Shown here piece after piece: positions 50,497 to 58,410 of a stretch of 64,000 bases of DNA. Made by a program: the position numbers and the translations under genes. Each line of letters starts with the position of its first letter. Within the stretch, counting starts at the first letter, position 1. The notes under the pieces are model-generated. The model was not told the origin of the DNA and searched no databases. It was given only the letters and a program-made list of their open reading frames with translations. The stretch spans positions 496,001-560,000 of the forward strand of contig NZ_SRRT01000005.1 of assembly GCF_004784475.1 (NCBI RefSeq). The letters run 5' to 3'. The stretch comes from Streptomyces bauhiniae (GTDB lineage: Bacteria; Actinomycetota; Actinomycetes; Streptomycetales; Streptomycetaceae).

Positions 50497-51547
50497 GGTG
50501 ATCGTCGGCCGGTGCGCTCCGGGGGCTTCTGCGACGCAGCCAGGTCAGCAGCCCCCGGGGCGGTCGCGGCGCGCCGGCTCCGGGCCCATGGTCGCTTCGC
50601 CTCAGCGGCGGAGGGACCGGAGTTTCGGAGCCTGCTCGCGCCGTGGCGATGTCGACCGGTGCTGCGGGGGCCGCAGGTCGTGGTACTGGCAGTGTGGGCA
50701 CTCGCCGTACACGCGGTCGTCGCGCGGCATGATCCCGCTGAGCCGGCACGATTGACGATGCGGACCGAGGTGCCCGCGTCGCTTCCAACTGCCGCGCCAG
50801 GTCCGCGCTCAGCCAGGCGATCTCGTCCGCGTCCTGCGCGGTCATGAGCTGCTCGCCGAGCAGCGCGGAAGGTGATCCGGGGGCGCCGTGCTCGGGCAGG
50901 TTCGGCCTCACGCGGTCCAACCTGGCCCGCTCGTAGGGAATTTTGACGATCTCCGCGACCTCCTCGCTCGGCAGGAAGGCGGCAATCGCTCCGGCTCGCG
51001 CCCATGGGTCCTCGGCCTGCCGCAGCAGGAAACCGAGGTGACGTCCCCGCCAGTTTCTCGGGCGCAGGTCGAGCCCGGCCGTCAACTGGCTCCTGAGTGT
51101 CTCGGGTGTCCTGCCCGTGATCAGCTCGGCGTGCTCACCGTTCGCCACGAACTCCCGCAGTTCCTCGGCCAGATACAGCCACACCACGGCTCGGTACCGG
51201 TTGAGGTAGAAGCGCACCGGGACCAGCAGTCCAAGCCGGGCGAGCCTGGCGAACCTGCCTTCGGAGACGCCCATGAGTGAGGCGCCCTCCTTGGTGCCCA
51301 CGACGCGCACTCGCTCGCGGAGCGTCTGGGGAAAGCCGGCCTGCGCCTGAAGGCGGGCGATCTCGGTCCGAGCGACTCGCCGGCCGCCGCTTCCCTCGTC
51401 TGAGACGACGCGGATGCGGCCCAGCTCGACGGCAAGGTCGAACTCGTAGCGCTTGAGACCCAGTTCCCGAGCCGCGCGGCTCGGTGCGCAGAGCGCGGGG
51501 CGCTCCGGGGTCAGGGTGGTCACGGATGCGATGGTGGTTCCCGGCAT
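50483..51547 (-). CDS. DUF6397-family protein, probably frameshifted near the 3' end
   Basis: A Streptomyces protein with an N-terminal HTH-like region (SRAARELGLKRYEFDLAVEL, then GVSEGRFARLARLGLLVPV) and a conserved FYLNRYRAVVWLYLAEELREF. ATG at 51547 follows GGGGGAG. The annotated frame runs to 50483 and overlaps tesB by 14 bases. In roughly the last 180 bases of real coding sequence, however, another frame has the expected codon bias (42 of 47 codons end in G or C, against 27 of 48 in this frame). It encodes RDDRVYGECPHCQYHDLRPP and stops at 50602-50604. The true protein probably ends there after a one-base frame change near 50745-50785. Confidence 0.82.
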   Translation of the reverse strand: MPGTTIASVTTLTPERPALCAPSRAARELGLKRYEFDLAVELGRIRVVSDEGSGGRRVARTEIARLQAQAGFPQTLRERVRVVGTKEGASLMGVSEGRFARLARLGLLVPVRFYLNRYRAVVWLYLAEELREFVANGEHAELITGRTPETLRSQLTAGLDLRPRNWRGRHLGFLLRQAEDPWARAGAIAAFLPSEEVAEIVKIPYERARLDRVRPNLPEHGAPGSPSALLGEQLMTAQDADEIAWLSADLARQLEATRAPRSASSIVPAQRDHAARRPRVRRVPTLPVPRPAAPAAPVDIATARAGSETPVPPPLRRSDHGPGAGAPRPPRGLLTWLRRRSPRSAPADDHPRGT

Positions 51548-51674
51548 GGCTCTGCTCCCCCGTGGAGTGGTCGGCTCACGCCCTGCGCGTTCGCCGTGCA
51601 CACACCGTAGCCATATCCGCGCACTCCGTGTCGGGCCTGTGGATAACCCTCCGTACCCCCGCTGAACTCGGAGG

Positions 51675-52088
51675 TCAGAGTTCAGACACCGGAGAGTGCT
51701 CGGGCTGCCGAGCGTTCACGCCGAGGTGTTCGCCGACCCGGTTCACGAGCAGCGTCATCTCGTAGGCGATCTGACCGATGTCCGCCTCCGCGCCGCTGAG
51801 CAGGCACAGGCAACTGCTGGGCCCCGCCGCGGTGACGAAGAGTACGGCGTCGTCGTACTCGATCATGGTCTGCCGGACGCGGCCTGCGCCGAAGTGGCGG
51901 CCCGAGCCCTTCGCCAGACTGTGCAGTCCGGAGGAAACGGCCGCCAGATGCTCCGCGTCCTCGCGCCGTAGTCCGGTGCTCGCCCCGGTGACCAGTCCGT
52001 CGTTCGAGAGCACCAGCGCGTGGCGCACGTGGTCCACGCGCTGAGTGAGATCGTCCAGGAGCCAGCCCAGTCCCTGGTTCTGCGCCAT
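51675..52088 (-). CDS. Orphan roadblock/LC7 protein (CvnB paralogue)
   Basis: A 137-residue roadblock/LC7-fold protein, the type that binds small GTPases. It closely resembles the conservon CvnB encoded at 53842-54279: both share WLLDDL, RHALVLSNDGL or RHAVVLSNDGL, ASTGLRREDAEHLAA or ASTGLGRDDAEHLAA, and GRHFGAG-RQTM. ATG at 52088 follows GGGGAGAAC. It stands alone, divergent from the PPOX enzyme gene. It may partner with the CvnD encoded 0.5 kb away; this is inference. Confidence 0.9.
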   Translation of the reverse strand: MAQNQGLGWLLDDLTQRVDHVRHALVLSNDGLVTGASTGLRREDAEHLAAVSSGLHSLAKGSGRHFGAGRVRQTMIEYDDAVLFVTAAGPSSCLCLLSGAEADIGQIAYEMTLLVNRVGEHLGVNARQPEHSPVSEL

Positions 52089-52180
52089 GTTCGTTCTCCC
52101 CGTGTGGCCTCTCCCCCTGGCTGGAGGAGCTTTCCGCAAGCCTTCCCCACCTCCGGCGTCCCGGCAAGCAGGATGGGCTC

Positions 52181-52609
52181 ATGGCACACAAGATGACCGA
52201 CGAGGAATGGCGGGCGTTCGTCTCCCACGGCACCCGAACCGGCAAGCTGGCGACCGTAAGGGCCGATGGAAGCCCTCATATCGCCCCGATCTGGTTCCTG
52301 CTCGACGGTGACGAGCTGGTCTTCAACACCGGGGAGGGGACAGTGAAAGGGCGCAATCTCGCCCGTGACCCGCGGGTCGCGCTCTGCGTGGACGACGACC
52401 GGCCACCGTTCTCGTTCGTGGTGCTGAACGGACAGGCCCGGTTGTCCGAGGATCTGGACGAGATCCGCCGGTGGGCCACCCGGATCGCCGCGCGGTACAT
52501 GGGCGAGGACCGCGCCGAGGAGTTCGGCGCCCGCAACGGCGTTCCGGGTGAACTGCTGGTGAGGGTGCACATCGACCATGTGGTGGCCGTGCAGGACCTC
52601 GCGGACTGA
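52181..52609 (+). CDS. PPOX-class, probably F420-dependent, oxidoreductase
   Basis: A 142-residue split-beta-barrel flavin or deazaflavin enzyme. Residues match the PPOX/F420 group: ATVRADGSPHIAPIWFLLDG, FNTGEGTVKGRNLARDPRVA and VDDDRPPFSFVVLNGQARL. Actinobacterial members mostly use F420, but FMN is possible. ATG at 52181. It converges with cvnD, with seven bases between stop codons, and is divergent from the orphan roadblock gene. Confidence 0.9.
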   Translation: MAHKMTDEEWRAFVSHGTRTGKLATVRADGSPHIAPIWFLLDGDELVFNTGEGTVKGRNLARDPRVALCVDDDRPPFSFVVLNGQARLSEDLDEIRRWATRIAARYMGEDRAEEFGARNGVPGELLVRVHIDHVVAVQDLAD

Positions 52610-52616
52610 GGCGGCC

Positions 52617-53219
52617 TCAGCTCACCGAGTCGAGAAGCCGGGCGGTGTGCATGCGCCCGGCGTACTCGACGAGGCGGATCAGCACTTCCTTGCCGGAGTC
52701 GCGGTCACGGGCGTCGCAGAGCACCACGGGCGTGCCCTGGTCCAGGTCGAGGGCGCGCGAGACGTCGTGGGCGCCGTAGGGGCGCGCGCCGGGGAAGCAG
52801 TTGACGGCGACAACGAACGGGATGCGCCGGTGCTCGAAGTAGTCGACCGCAGGAAAGCAGTCCTCCAGGCGGCGGGTGTCGGCGAGGACCACGGCTCCCA
52901 GGGCCCCTTGCGAGAGTTCGTCCCAGATGAACCAGAAGCGGTCCTGTCCCGGCGTCCCGAACAGGTAGAGGGCGAGGCCGGAGCGGATGGTGATGCGGCC
53001 GAAGTCCATCGCCACGGTGGTGGTGACCTTGTGGTCCACGCCGTCGGTGTCGTCGACCAGTTGGCCCGCCTCGCTGAGCAGTTCCTCGGTGCGCAGCGGC
53101 CGGATCTCGCTGACGGAGCCGACCAGCGTGGTCTTTCCGACGCCGAATCCCCCCGCCACCAGTATCTTCAGCGCCAGGGCGGAGATGTCGTCGGCGGCTT
53201 CGTCGTGCTCAGAGGCCAT
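52617..53219 (-). CDS. cvnD: Conservon GTPase CvnD
   Basis: The Ras-like GTP-binding member of the conservon, 200 residues. The P-loop is GGFGVGKTTLVGSVSE, the switch II motif is LFGTPGQDRFWF, and AVNCFPG stands where classical GTPases have NKxD, as is usual for CvnD. ATG at 53219 is preferred to a GTG two codons earlier because of ribosome-site spacing. In most conservons cvnC and cvnD nearly overlap; here about 190 bases separate them. Confidence 0.93.
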   Translation of the reverse strand: MASEHDEAADDISALALKILVAGGFGVGKTTLVGSVSEIRPLRTEELLSEAGQLVDDTDGVDHKVTTTVAMDFGRITIRSGLALYLFGTPGQDRFWFIWDELSQGALGAVVLADTRRLEDCFPAVDYFEHRRIPFVVAVNCFPGARPYGAHDVSRALDLDQGTPVVLCDARDRDSGKEVLIRLVEYAGRMHTARLLDSVS

Positions 53220-53335
53220 GATCACTTCTCTCGGGAGGGCCGGCTGCGGTCGACGTGCTCGGGCGTGAGGTCAGCATCATGACAACTTCGACACCGCCTC
53301 GGGGGTTCGGACTGAAAAGCACCAGATGTGACCGA

Positions 53336-53360
53336 CTTCCGGCCGATTGAGCACCGGAAG
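53336..53360 (-). other. Hairpin in the cvnC-cvnD gap
   Basis: CTTCCGG (53336-53342) and CCGGAAG (53354-53360) form a perfect 7-base stem with an 11-base loop in the unusual 190-base space between cvnC and cvnD. It could terminate, process or stabilise the transcript and so set the amount of CvnD. The rest of the gap holds a 66-codon open frame with poor codon bias. Confidence 0.45.
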
Positions 53361-53409
53361 CGTGCGGAACGGCGGTCGAAGAGGCGCCGGGTCGGTCGTA
53401 AACGTTCAT

Positions 53410-53823
53410 CTACAGGGCCCGCAACCCTTCGATGACCTCGCGCAGAATCCGCTCGTCCGGCAGATGCGCGGGCGGCACCGGGCGGCTGACGGTGACGCAA
53501 CCCAGTTCCAGCAGGTCGCCCAGGAGCACGCGGACCACGCCGACGGGCAGGTCGGCGTCGGCCGCGAGTTCCGCGACCGACTGTGTCTCGGTACGGCACA
53601 GCTCGATCAGGGCCCGGTGTTCCGGGCCCAGCGCGCTGCCGTCGTCCACTCCCGGCGCGGCGGGGTCGAGGGTGACCAGGGCGATGAGGTCGAAGGGCAC
53701 CCCGGTCGGGCCGGGCTGGGTGCGTCCGCCGGTCATGGCGTAGGGGCGCACCAGGGGCCCGGCCTCGCCGTCGTACCACTGGCTGCCCTCGTCGCGGAGG
53801 TCGCCCGGCGGGTTCTCGGTCAT
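53410..53823 (-). CDS. cvnC: Conservon protein CvnC (DUF742)
   Basis: A 137-residue DUF742 protein with an HTH-like centre. It starts TENPPGDLRDEGSQWYDGE, includes LVRPYAMTGGRTQP, which is the family signature, then LIELCRTETQSVAELAADADLPVG (shown in part) and ILREVIEGLRAL at the end. ATG at 53823 lies 18 bases after cvnB stops. Its exact role is not known, but it is thought to be part of a membrane complex with CvnA, B and D. Confidence 0.93.
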   Translation of the reverse strand: MTENPPGDLRDEGSQWYDGEAGPLVRPYAMTGGRTQPGPTGVPFDLIALVTLDPAAPGVDDGSALGPEHRALIELCRTETQSVAELAADADLPVGVVRVLLGDLLELGCVTVSRPVPPAHLPDERILREVIEGLRAL

Positions 53824-53841
53824 CGGTTCCGGCCTTCCCGG

Positions 53842-54279
53842 TCAGCCTGCCGCGGGCGGCCGTGAGCCGACGCGCGGTGCCGCGTAGAGGTGCTCACCCA
53901 CGCGTCTGACCAGGCGTGCCATCTCGTAGGCGACCAGGCCGATGTCGGCGGTGGCCGCCGTGAGGACGGCGAGGCAGGAGCCGTCGCCGGCGGAGACCAC
54001 GAAGAGGAAGGCGTCGTCAAGCTCCACCATGGTCTGGCGGACGCCGCCCGCGCCGAAGTGGCGTCCTGTGCCCTTGGCCAGGCTGTTGAAGCCGGAGGCC
54101 ACGGCGGCGAGGTGTTCGGCGTCGTCACGGCCGAGACCGGTGGAGGCGCCGACCGCGAGGCCGTCGTTGGACAGCACGACGGCATGGCGCACTTCGCCCA
54201 CCCGCCTGACCAGGTCGTCCAGGAGCCAGTCGAGTTCGCCGGATCGCTGGTTCGCGGTCGTGTTCGGCTCCTGGATCAT
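53842..54279 (-). CDS. cvnB: Conservon roadblock protein CvnB
   Basis: A 145-residue roadblock/LC7 protein proposed to act on the CvnD GTPase as a GAP/GEF-like partner. Core sequence: LDWLLDDLVRRVGEVRHAVV, SNDGLAVGASTGLGRDDAEH, GRHFGAGGVRQTMVELDD. The start overlaps the end of cvnA as ATGA (54276-54279), so translation is coupled. Confidence 0.94.
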   Translation of the reverse strand: MIQEPNTTANQRSGELDWLLDDLVRRVGEVRHAVVLSNDGLAVGASTGLGRDDAEHLAAVASGFNSLAKGTGRHFGAGGVRQTMVELDDAFLFVVSAGDGSCLAVLTAATADIGLVAYEMARLVRRVGEHLYAAPRVGSRPPAAG

Positions 54280-56789
54280 GCGGGTTCTCCTTCGGTGCTG
54301 TCGCTGCCCGTCGCGGGCGCTGGTGCGGCGCGGCCGGGACGTCGGCCGCCGCCGCGCACCCAGCCGTCGCGGTAGGCAGCCATGCGGTCCCGCACGGTTT
54401 CCGGGGTGCGTCCCTCGTCGTCGGGTGATTCGGGTTCCGCTGCCGGTTCGGCGGGGCGCTCCTTGCGGAGCTGGGGCGCGAGGCTGGCCTGGCGCACGCG
54501 GCGCGGGAGGTCGTCCGAGGATTCGGAGTCGGTGGGCGGGCGGTGGGGCCTCAAGGTGCTGACTCCGGGAGGCGGTGTGTCGGGGATGGGTTCGGGGGGC
54601 GGTGGCACGGTGGCGGCCAGGGCGGGTCGCTCGGTCTGGGTGGTCACCGCGGCGGGGGCGGGCACCTCGGGCACGCGCGCGTACTCACGTTCCGGCTCCC
54701 GAGGAGCTGCGGGTGCCTCGGCGGGCTGCTCCGGGGTTCCTTGGTGGACCAGGGCGGTGGGCAGCAGCACGACCGCGGTGGTGCCGCCGTACGGGGAGGT
54801 GCGCAGGTGCACCTTGATGCCCTGGCGGGCCGCGAGTCTGCTGACCACGAAGAGGCCGAGGCGGTCGCTGTCGAAGAGGTCGAGGGCCTCGGACTGCTCG
54901 ATGCGCCGGTTGGCCTCCGCGAGCGTCTCGGCACTCATGCCGAGGCCCCGGTCCTCGACCTCGAGGACGTAGCCGTTGCCGACCGGTTCGCCGGACACAC
55001 GCACGCGCGTGTGGGGCGGCGAGAACTGGGCCGCGTTCTCGACCAGTTCCGCGAGCAGGTGCGTGAGGTCGGCGACGGCTGCCCCGATGACGGCCGCCTC
55101 GGGGAGCTGACGGACTTCGACGCGCGCGTAGTCCTCGATCTCGGATACCGCCGCGCGGACGACGTTGGTCAGGGAGACCGGCATGCGCCAGGCCCGGCCG
55201 GGTGCCGCTCCGGAGAGGATGATCAGACTTTCGGCGTGGCGCCGCATGCGGGTGGTGAGGTGGTCGAGCCGGAACAGGTCGCTCAGCTCGTTCGGGTCGT
55301 CGGAGCGGCGCTCCATGCTGTCCAGCAGACTGAGCTGACGGTGGACCAGCACCTGACTGCGACGGGCGAGGTTGACGAAGACCCCGGAGATGCCGCTGGC
55401 GAGTTCGGCGCGCTCCACGGCGGCGTGCAGGGCGGCCCGGTGCACAGTCGTCAGGGCCTCCGCCACCTGTCCGGTCTCGTCCTCGGCGGGCGGTCCGACG
55501 GGCGCCTCGGCCCGGATGTCGATCTCCGCACCGGCCCGGAGTTTCCGCATGGCCGCCGGGAGTTTACGGCGGGCGATCTCCAGAGCGTCGTTGCGCAGAC
55601 TCACCAGCTCGACCACGAGCGCGCGTCCGATCCGGACCGAGATCACGAGCGAGGCGACGACGGCTGCGAGGCCGAACAGCACGGCGGCACCGGCAGGGCT
55701 CAGCACGCCGTGCGTGAACGGGTCGGCGCGGCCCGCGACCGCCCGGCTCGTGTCCGCCGCGATGGCGCTCATGTCGGCCTGCACGCGCGCGTGGGCGGTG
55801 GCCCAGGCCGAACCGGGGGCCGTGTCGACCGCCTGGGCGCCGGAGCCGGCGGCGAGAACGCGGTCCTCGGCGGCGGTGAGGGCTAGGTAGGCGCTGCCGT
55901 GCGCGACGCGGTTCCAGGCGGCGCGCTGGGCGGCGGGCAGGTCGGCGACAGCGACCTGGGTGAGAGTGCGCCGGTTGGCGACGGCGCCCTCCAGCAGCAG
56001 GGCACGTCGGCCTCGGAGCGTGTCGTCCGGGCGCGTGCTGCCGAGGACGGCGTTCTCCTGGGCCAGTGCTTCGGCGGCCCGCGAGAATTCCAGCAGCACG
56101 CGCGCGTCGGAGCCCACATCGGCCCGCTGGATGCCGGAGAGCGCTCCGTCCACGGCGAACGCGGTGTCGACGGTCCTGGAGTACCGGTCGTACGCTGACG
56201 CCCAGTCCGCCTCGCGGCCCAGCACGGCGGTCCGCAGCGCGCGGAGCTGCTCGACCCCGCCGACGAAGGTCTCCAGACGGCTGCCGACGCCCGCGGGGAG
56301 CTGCTGGCCGGCGGCGACGGTGCTGTCGTCACCGAGCCGCAGTTTCGCCACCGCCCGGTCGGTAGTGGCCGCGAGACCGCGCAGGTCGTTCCCGCGTGCC
56401 GCGTTCGGTTCGGCGGCGTACCGCACGGCGGCGGCCCGTTCGGCCTGGAGCGCGGCGACCGCGACCGCGACGGGCGTACGCAGCTCGGCGTCGACGCGCT
56501 GTGACTGGCGCAGCTTGGACACGTCCTGAGCGGTCGTCACGGTGGCGTACGCCCACAGCGCGAGGAGCGAGACCACCGGCACCATCAGGAGGCAGACCAC
56601 CTTGGCGCGCACGGTCCGGGGGCGCATGTGCCAGCGACTCGCGCGCGGGGGCGCGTAGTCCGGCGCCATGTCGAGGTACGCCTCGGGGCCCTCGTCGGCC
56701 GGGGGCCCGGCGTGTGCGCGCCGGCCGCGCAACGGGGTCGGGGACTGCGCCGGTGGTCCGGCCTTCGGGGTGCTACGGGGTGGGCGCAT
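54276..56789 (-). CDS. cvnA: Conservon sensor histidine kinase-like CvnA
   Basis: An 837-residue membrane sensor. Two membrane helices, near 64-84 (VVCLLMVPVVSLLALWAYAT) and 355-382, enclose a helical outer domain of the nitrate/sulfonate-sensing (NIT) type. A HAMP-like stretch leads to a coiled region (LVHRQLSLLDSMERRSDDP) and a HATPase domain with ELVENAAQFSPP (N-box), DRGLGMS (G1) and LGLFVVSRLAARQGI. A phosphorylatable H-box His is not evident, as is common in CvnA. The tail is disordered and Pro-rich. ATG at 56789 is 48 bases after the MHYT gene. Confidence 0.93.
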   Translation of the reverse strand: MRPPRSTPKAGPPAQSPTPLRGRRAHAGPPADEGPEAYLDMAPDYAPPRASRWHMRPRTVRAKVVCLLMVPVVSLLALWAYATVTTAQDVSKLRQSQRVDAELRTPVAVAVAALQAERAAAVRYAAEPNAARGNDLRGLAATTDRAVAKLRLGDDSTVAAGQQLPAGVGSRLETFVGGVEQLRALRTAVLGREADWASAYDRYSRTVDTAFAVDGALSGIQRADVGSDARVLLEFSRAAEALAQENAVLGSTRPDDTLRGRRALLLEGAVANRRTLTQVAVADLPAAQRAAWNRVAHGSAYLALTAAEDRVLAAGSGAQAVDTAPGSAWATAHARVQADMSAIAADTSRAVAGRADPFTHGVLSPAGAAVLFGLAAVVASLVISVRIGRALVVELVSLRNDALEIARRKLPAAMRKLRAGAEIDIRAEAPVGPPAEDETGQVAEALTTVHRAALHAAVERAELASGISGVFVNLARRSQVLVHRQLSLLDSMERRSDDPNELSDLFRLDHLTTRMRRHAESLIILSGAAPGRAWRMPVSLTNVVRAAVSEIEDYARVEVRQLPEAAVIGAAVADLTHLLAELVENAAQFSPPHTRVRVSGEPVGNGYVLEVEDRGLGMSAETLAEANRRIEQSEALDLFDSDRLGLFVVSRLAARQGIKVHLRTSPYGGTTAVVLLPTALVHQGTPEQPAEAPAAPREPEREYARVPEVPAPAAVTTQTERPALAATVPPPPEPIPDTPPPGVSTLRPHRPPTDSESSDDLPRRVRQASLAPQLRKERPAEPAAEPESPDDEGRTPETVRDRMAAYRDGWVRGGGRRPGRAAPAPATGSDSTEGEPA

Positions 56790-56837
56790 GGCCTCCTCGC
56801 TCGGGCAGTGGGTCGGGGCTCTCGGGCCGGGCTTCCG

Positions 56838-57611
56838 CTAGCGGGCGGCGCCCTCGACGGGCCGTTGGGCGGTGGCGGACGCGTGGCGCTCGTCCGCCGA
56901 GGGCGAGAGGGCGACGAAGGCCGAGGTGATGAAGAGGTAGGAGCCGAGGCCCACGGCGAGCGGGAAGATGAACTGCATGGCCGTGGCACCCGGCAGGGTC
57001 GCGCCGGAGGGGTCGACGTGGACGCTCACCGCGAACATGCCGCTGTAGTGCATGCTGCTGACGGCCGCCCCCATGACCAGGGAGGCGAGGGTGACCGCGA
57101 CCGGGGACTTGATGTTCAGGCCCGCCCAGAGCGCGGCCGTCGCGGCGACCACCGCGATCACGACCGACAGCCCGACGAGTACGGGGTCGTAGGACACGTC
57201 CCCGTGCAGCCGGACCGCGGCCATGCCCAGGTAGTGCATGCTGGCGACGCCGAGGCCGGTGGTGAGGCCGCCGATCAGAAGGGCGCGGTTGCGGTCCCTG
57301 CTGTAGCCGACGGCGAAGACACCCGCGCACACGACGACCATGGCGACGACGAGGCTCAGGATCGTCAGCGGCACGTCGTAGCGGATGTCGGTGCCACTGA
57401 CGCGGAAGCCGAGCATCGCCATGAAGTGCATGGTCCAGATGCCGGTCCCGATCGCCGAGGCGGCCGTGATCAGCCAGTTGCGGCGCGCCCGGCCGGTCGT
57501 CGCCAGCGCGCGCACGGTGCAGCGCAGGCCGAGTGCGGCGCCGATGCAGGCCATCGCATACGAGAGCGCCGGGGTGAGCCAGCCGAAGGCCGCGTGGTCG
57601 AGGTGTCCCAT
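56838..57611 (-). CDS. MHYT-domain integral membrane sensor
   Basis: A 257-residue protein with about seven helices. The three MHYT-type motifs lie at predicted membrane edges: MHFM at 61-64, MHYLGM at 125-130 and MHYSGM at 187-192. The family is proposed to bind copper and sense O2, CO or NO. No output domain is fused, unlike many MHYT proteins. It is first in the same direction as cvnA-B-C-D, with 48 bases before cvnA, so it may supply the sensing input of that system; this is inference from position. Confidence 0.92.
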   Translation of the reverse strand: MGHLDHAAFGWLTPALSYAMACIGAALGLRCTVRALATTGRARRNWLITAASAIGTGIWTMHFMAMLGFRVSGTDIRYDVPLTILSLVVAMVVVCAGVFAVGYSRDRNRALLIGGLTTGLGVASMHYLGMAAVRLHGDVSYDPVLVGLSVVIAVVAATAALWAGLNIKSPVAVTLASLVMGAAVSSMHYSGMFAVSVHVDPSGATLPGATAMQFIFPLAVGLGSYLFITSAFVALSPSADERHASATAQRPVEGAAR

Positions 57612-57784
57612 GGCCCACGGACGCTAGCCGGGGCAGGGGCGTACACAGGGGGCGCGTTTCGAAAGCTGTCACAACATGACACAGCGGGTGTCCGAACATG
57701 ACGTGGAGTTGCGGTGAAAGGACCGCATCGGGGCCTATCCCTGTGCGTGCGGCGTCAACGGGGGCGGTGAGAGATCATCGGAGT

Positions 57785-58384
57785 ATGAGCGACGACCACA
57801 CGCACGTCCAGGAGTTCTTCACCGCGCGGGCGGTCGACTGGGACAGCAAGTTTCCCGACGACGGGCCCGCCTATGCGGCGGCGGTCGCCGAGATGGGGCT
57901 GGACGCGGGCGAGCGGGTGCTCGACGCGGGATGTGGCACCGGCCGCGCGCTCCCGTCGCTGCGCGCCGCCGTGGGGTCGTCCGGGACGGTGATCGGGGCG
58001 GATCTCACCCCGGCGATGCTGGAGGCCGCCTCGCAGGCCGGGCGAGGCCAGGAAGGTGCCCTGCTGCTCGCCGACGTCACCGCCCTCCCCTTGCGGACGG
58101 AATCCCTGGACGCCGTCTTCGCGGCAGGTCTGATCGCCCACCTCCCTGAGCCGAGCGAGAACTTGCGCGAACTGGCCCGCGTGGTGCGGCCCGGTGGCAC
58201 GCTGGCACTGTTCCACCCCATCGGCCGGGCGGCGTTGGCCGCTCGCCAGGGCAGGCAGCTCACACCCGACGACCTGCGGGCCGAGGCCAATCTCGGTTCC
58301 CTCCTCGCGCGTTCCGGATGGCGCATGACGTCGTACGTCGACGAGCCCGGCTACTTCCTCGCGCTGGCGGTGCGCGAGTCCTGA
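57785..58384 (+). CDS. Class I SAM-dependent methyltransferase
   Basis: A 199-residue enzyme of the UbiE-like group. Motif I is VLDAGCGTGRALP, motif II is IGADLTPAMLEAA, a middle motif DAVFAAGLIAHLPEP follows, and then VVRPGGTLALFHPIG. The ATG at 57785 with GGAG just before it is chosen over longer starts. It is divergent from the MHYT gene and converges with the MpaB-like gene. The substrate is unknown. Confidence 0.9.
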   Translation: MSDDHTHVQEFFTARAVDWDSKFPDDGPAYAAAVAEMGLDAGERVLDAGCGTGRALPSLRAAVGSSGTVIGADLTPAMLEAASQAGRGQEGALLLADVTALPLRTESLDAVFAAGLIAHLPEPSENLRELARVVRPGGTLALFHPIGRAALAARQGRQLTPDDLRAEANLGSLLARSGWRMTSYVDEPGYFLALAVRES

Positions 58385-58410
58385 ACTCGGACTGGCCGCG
58401 GCTGCTCGCC

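Noticed and set aside
50602..50730. A separate small zinc-ribbon gene starting at ATG 50730 (PRDDRVYGECPHCQ)
   Set aside because: No convincing ribosome site, and good codon bias begins before the ATG; a frameshifted tail of the DUF6397 gene explains it better, though a separate gene is not excluded.
53209..53409. A 66-codon frame starting directly after the cvnC stop and ending at the cvnD start
   Set aside because: Third-position GC is low for this genome, there is no ribosome site of its own, and no recognisable protein pattern; more likely an untranslated gap.
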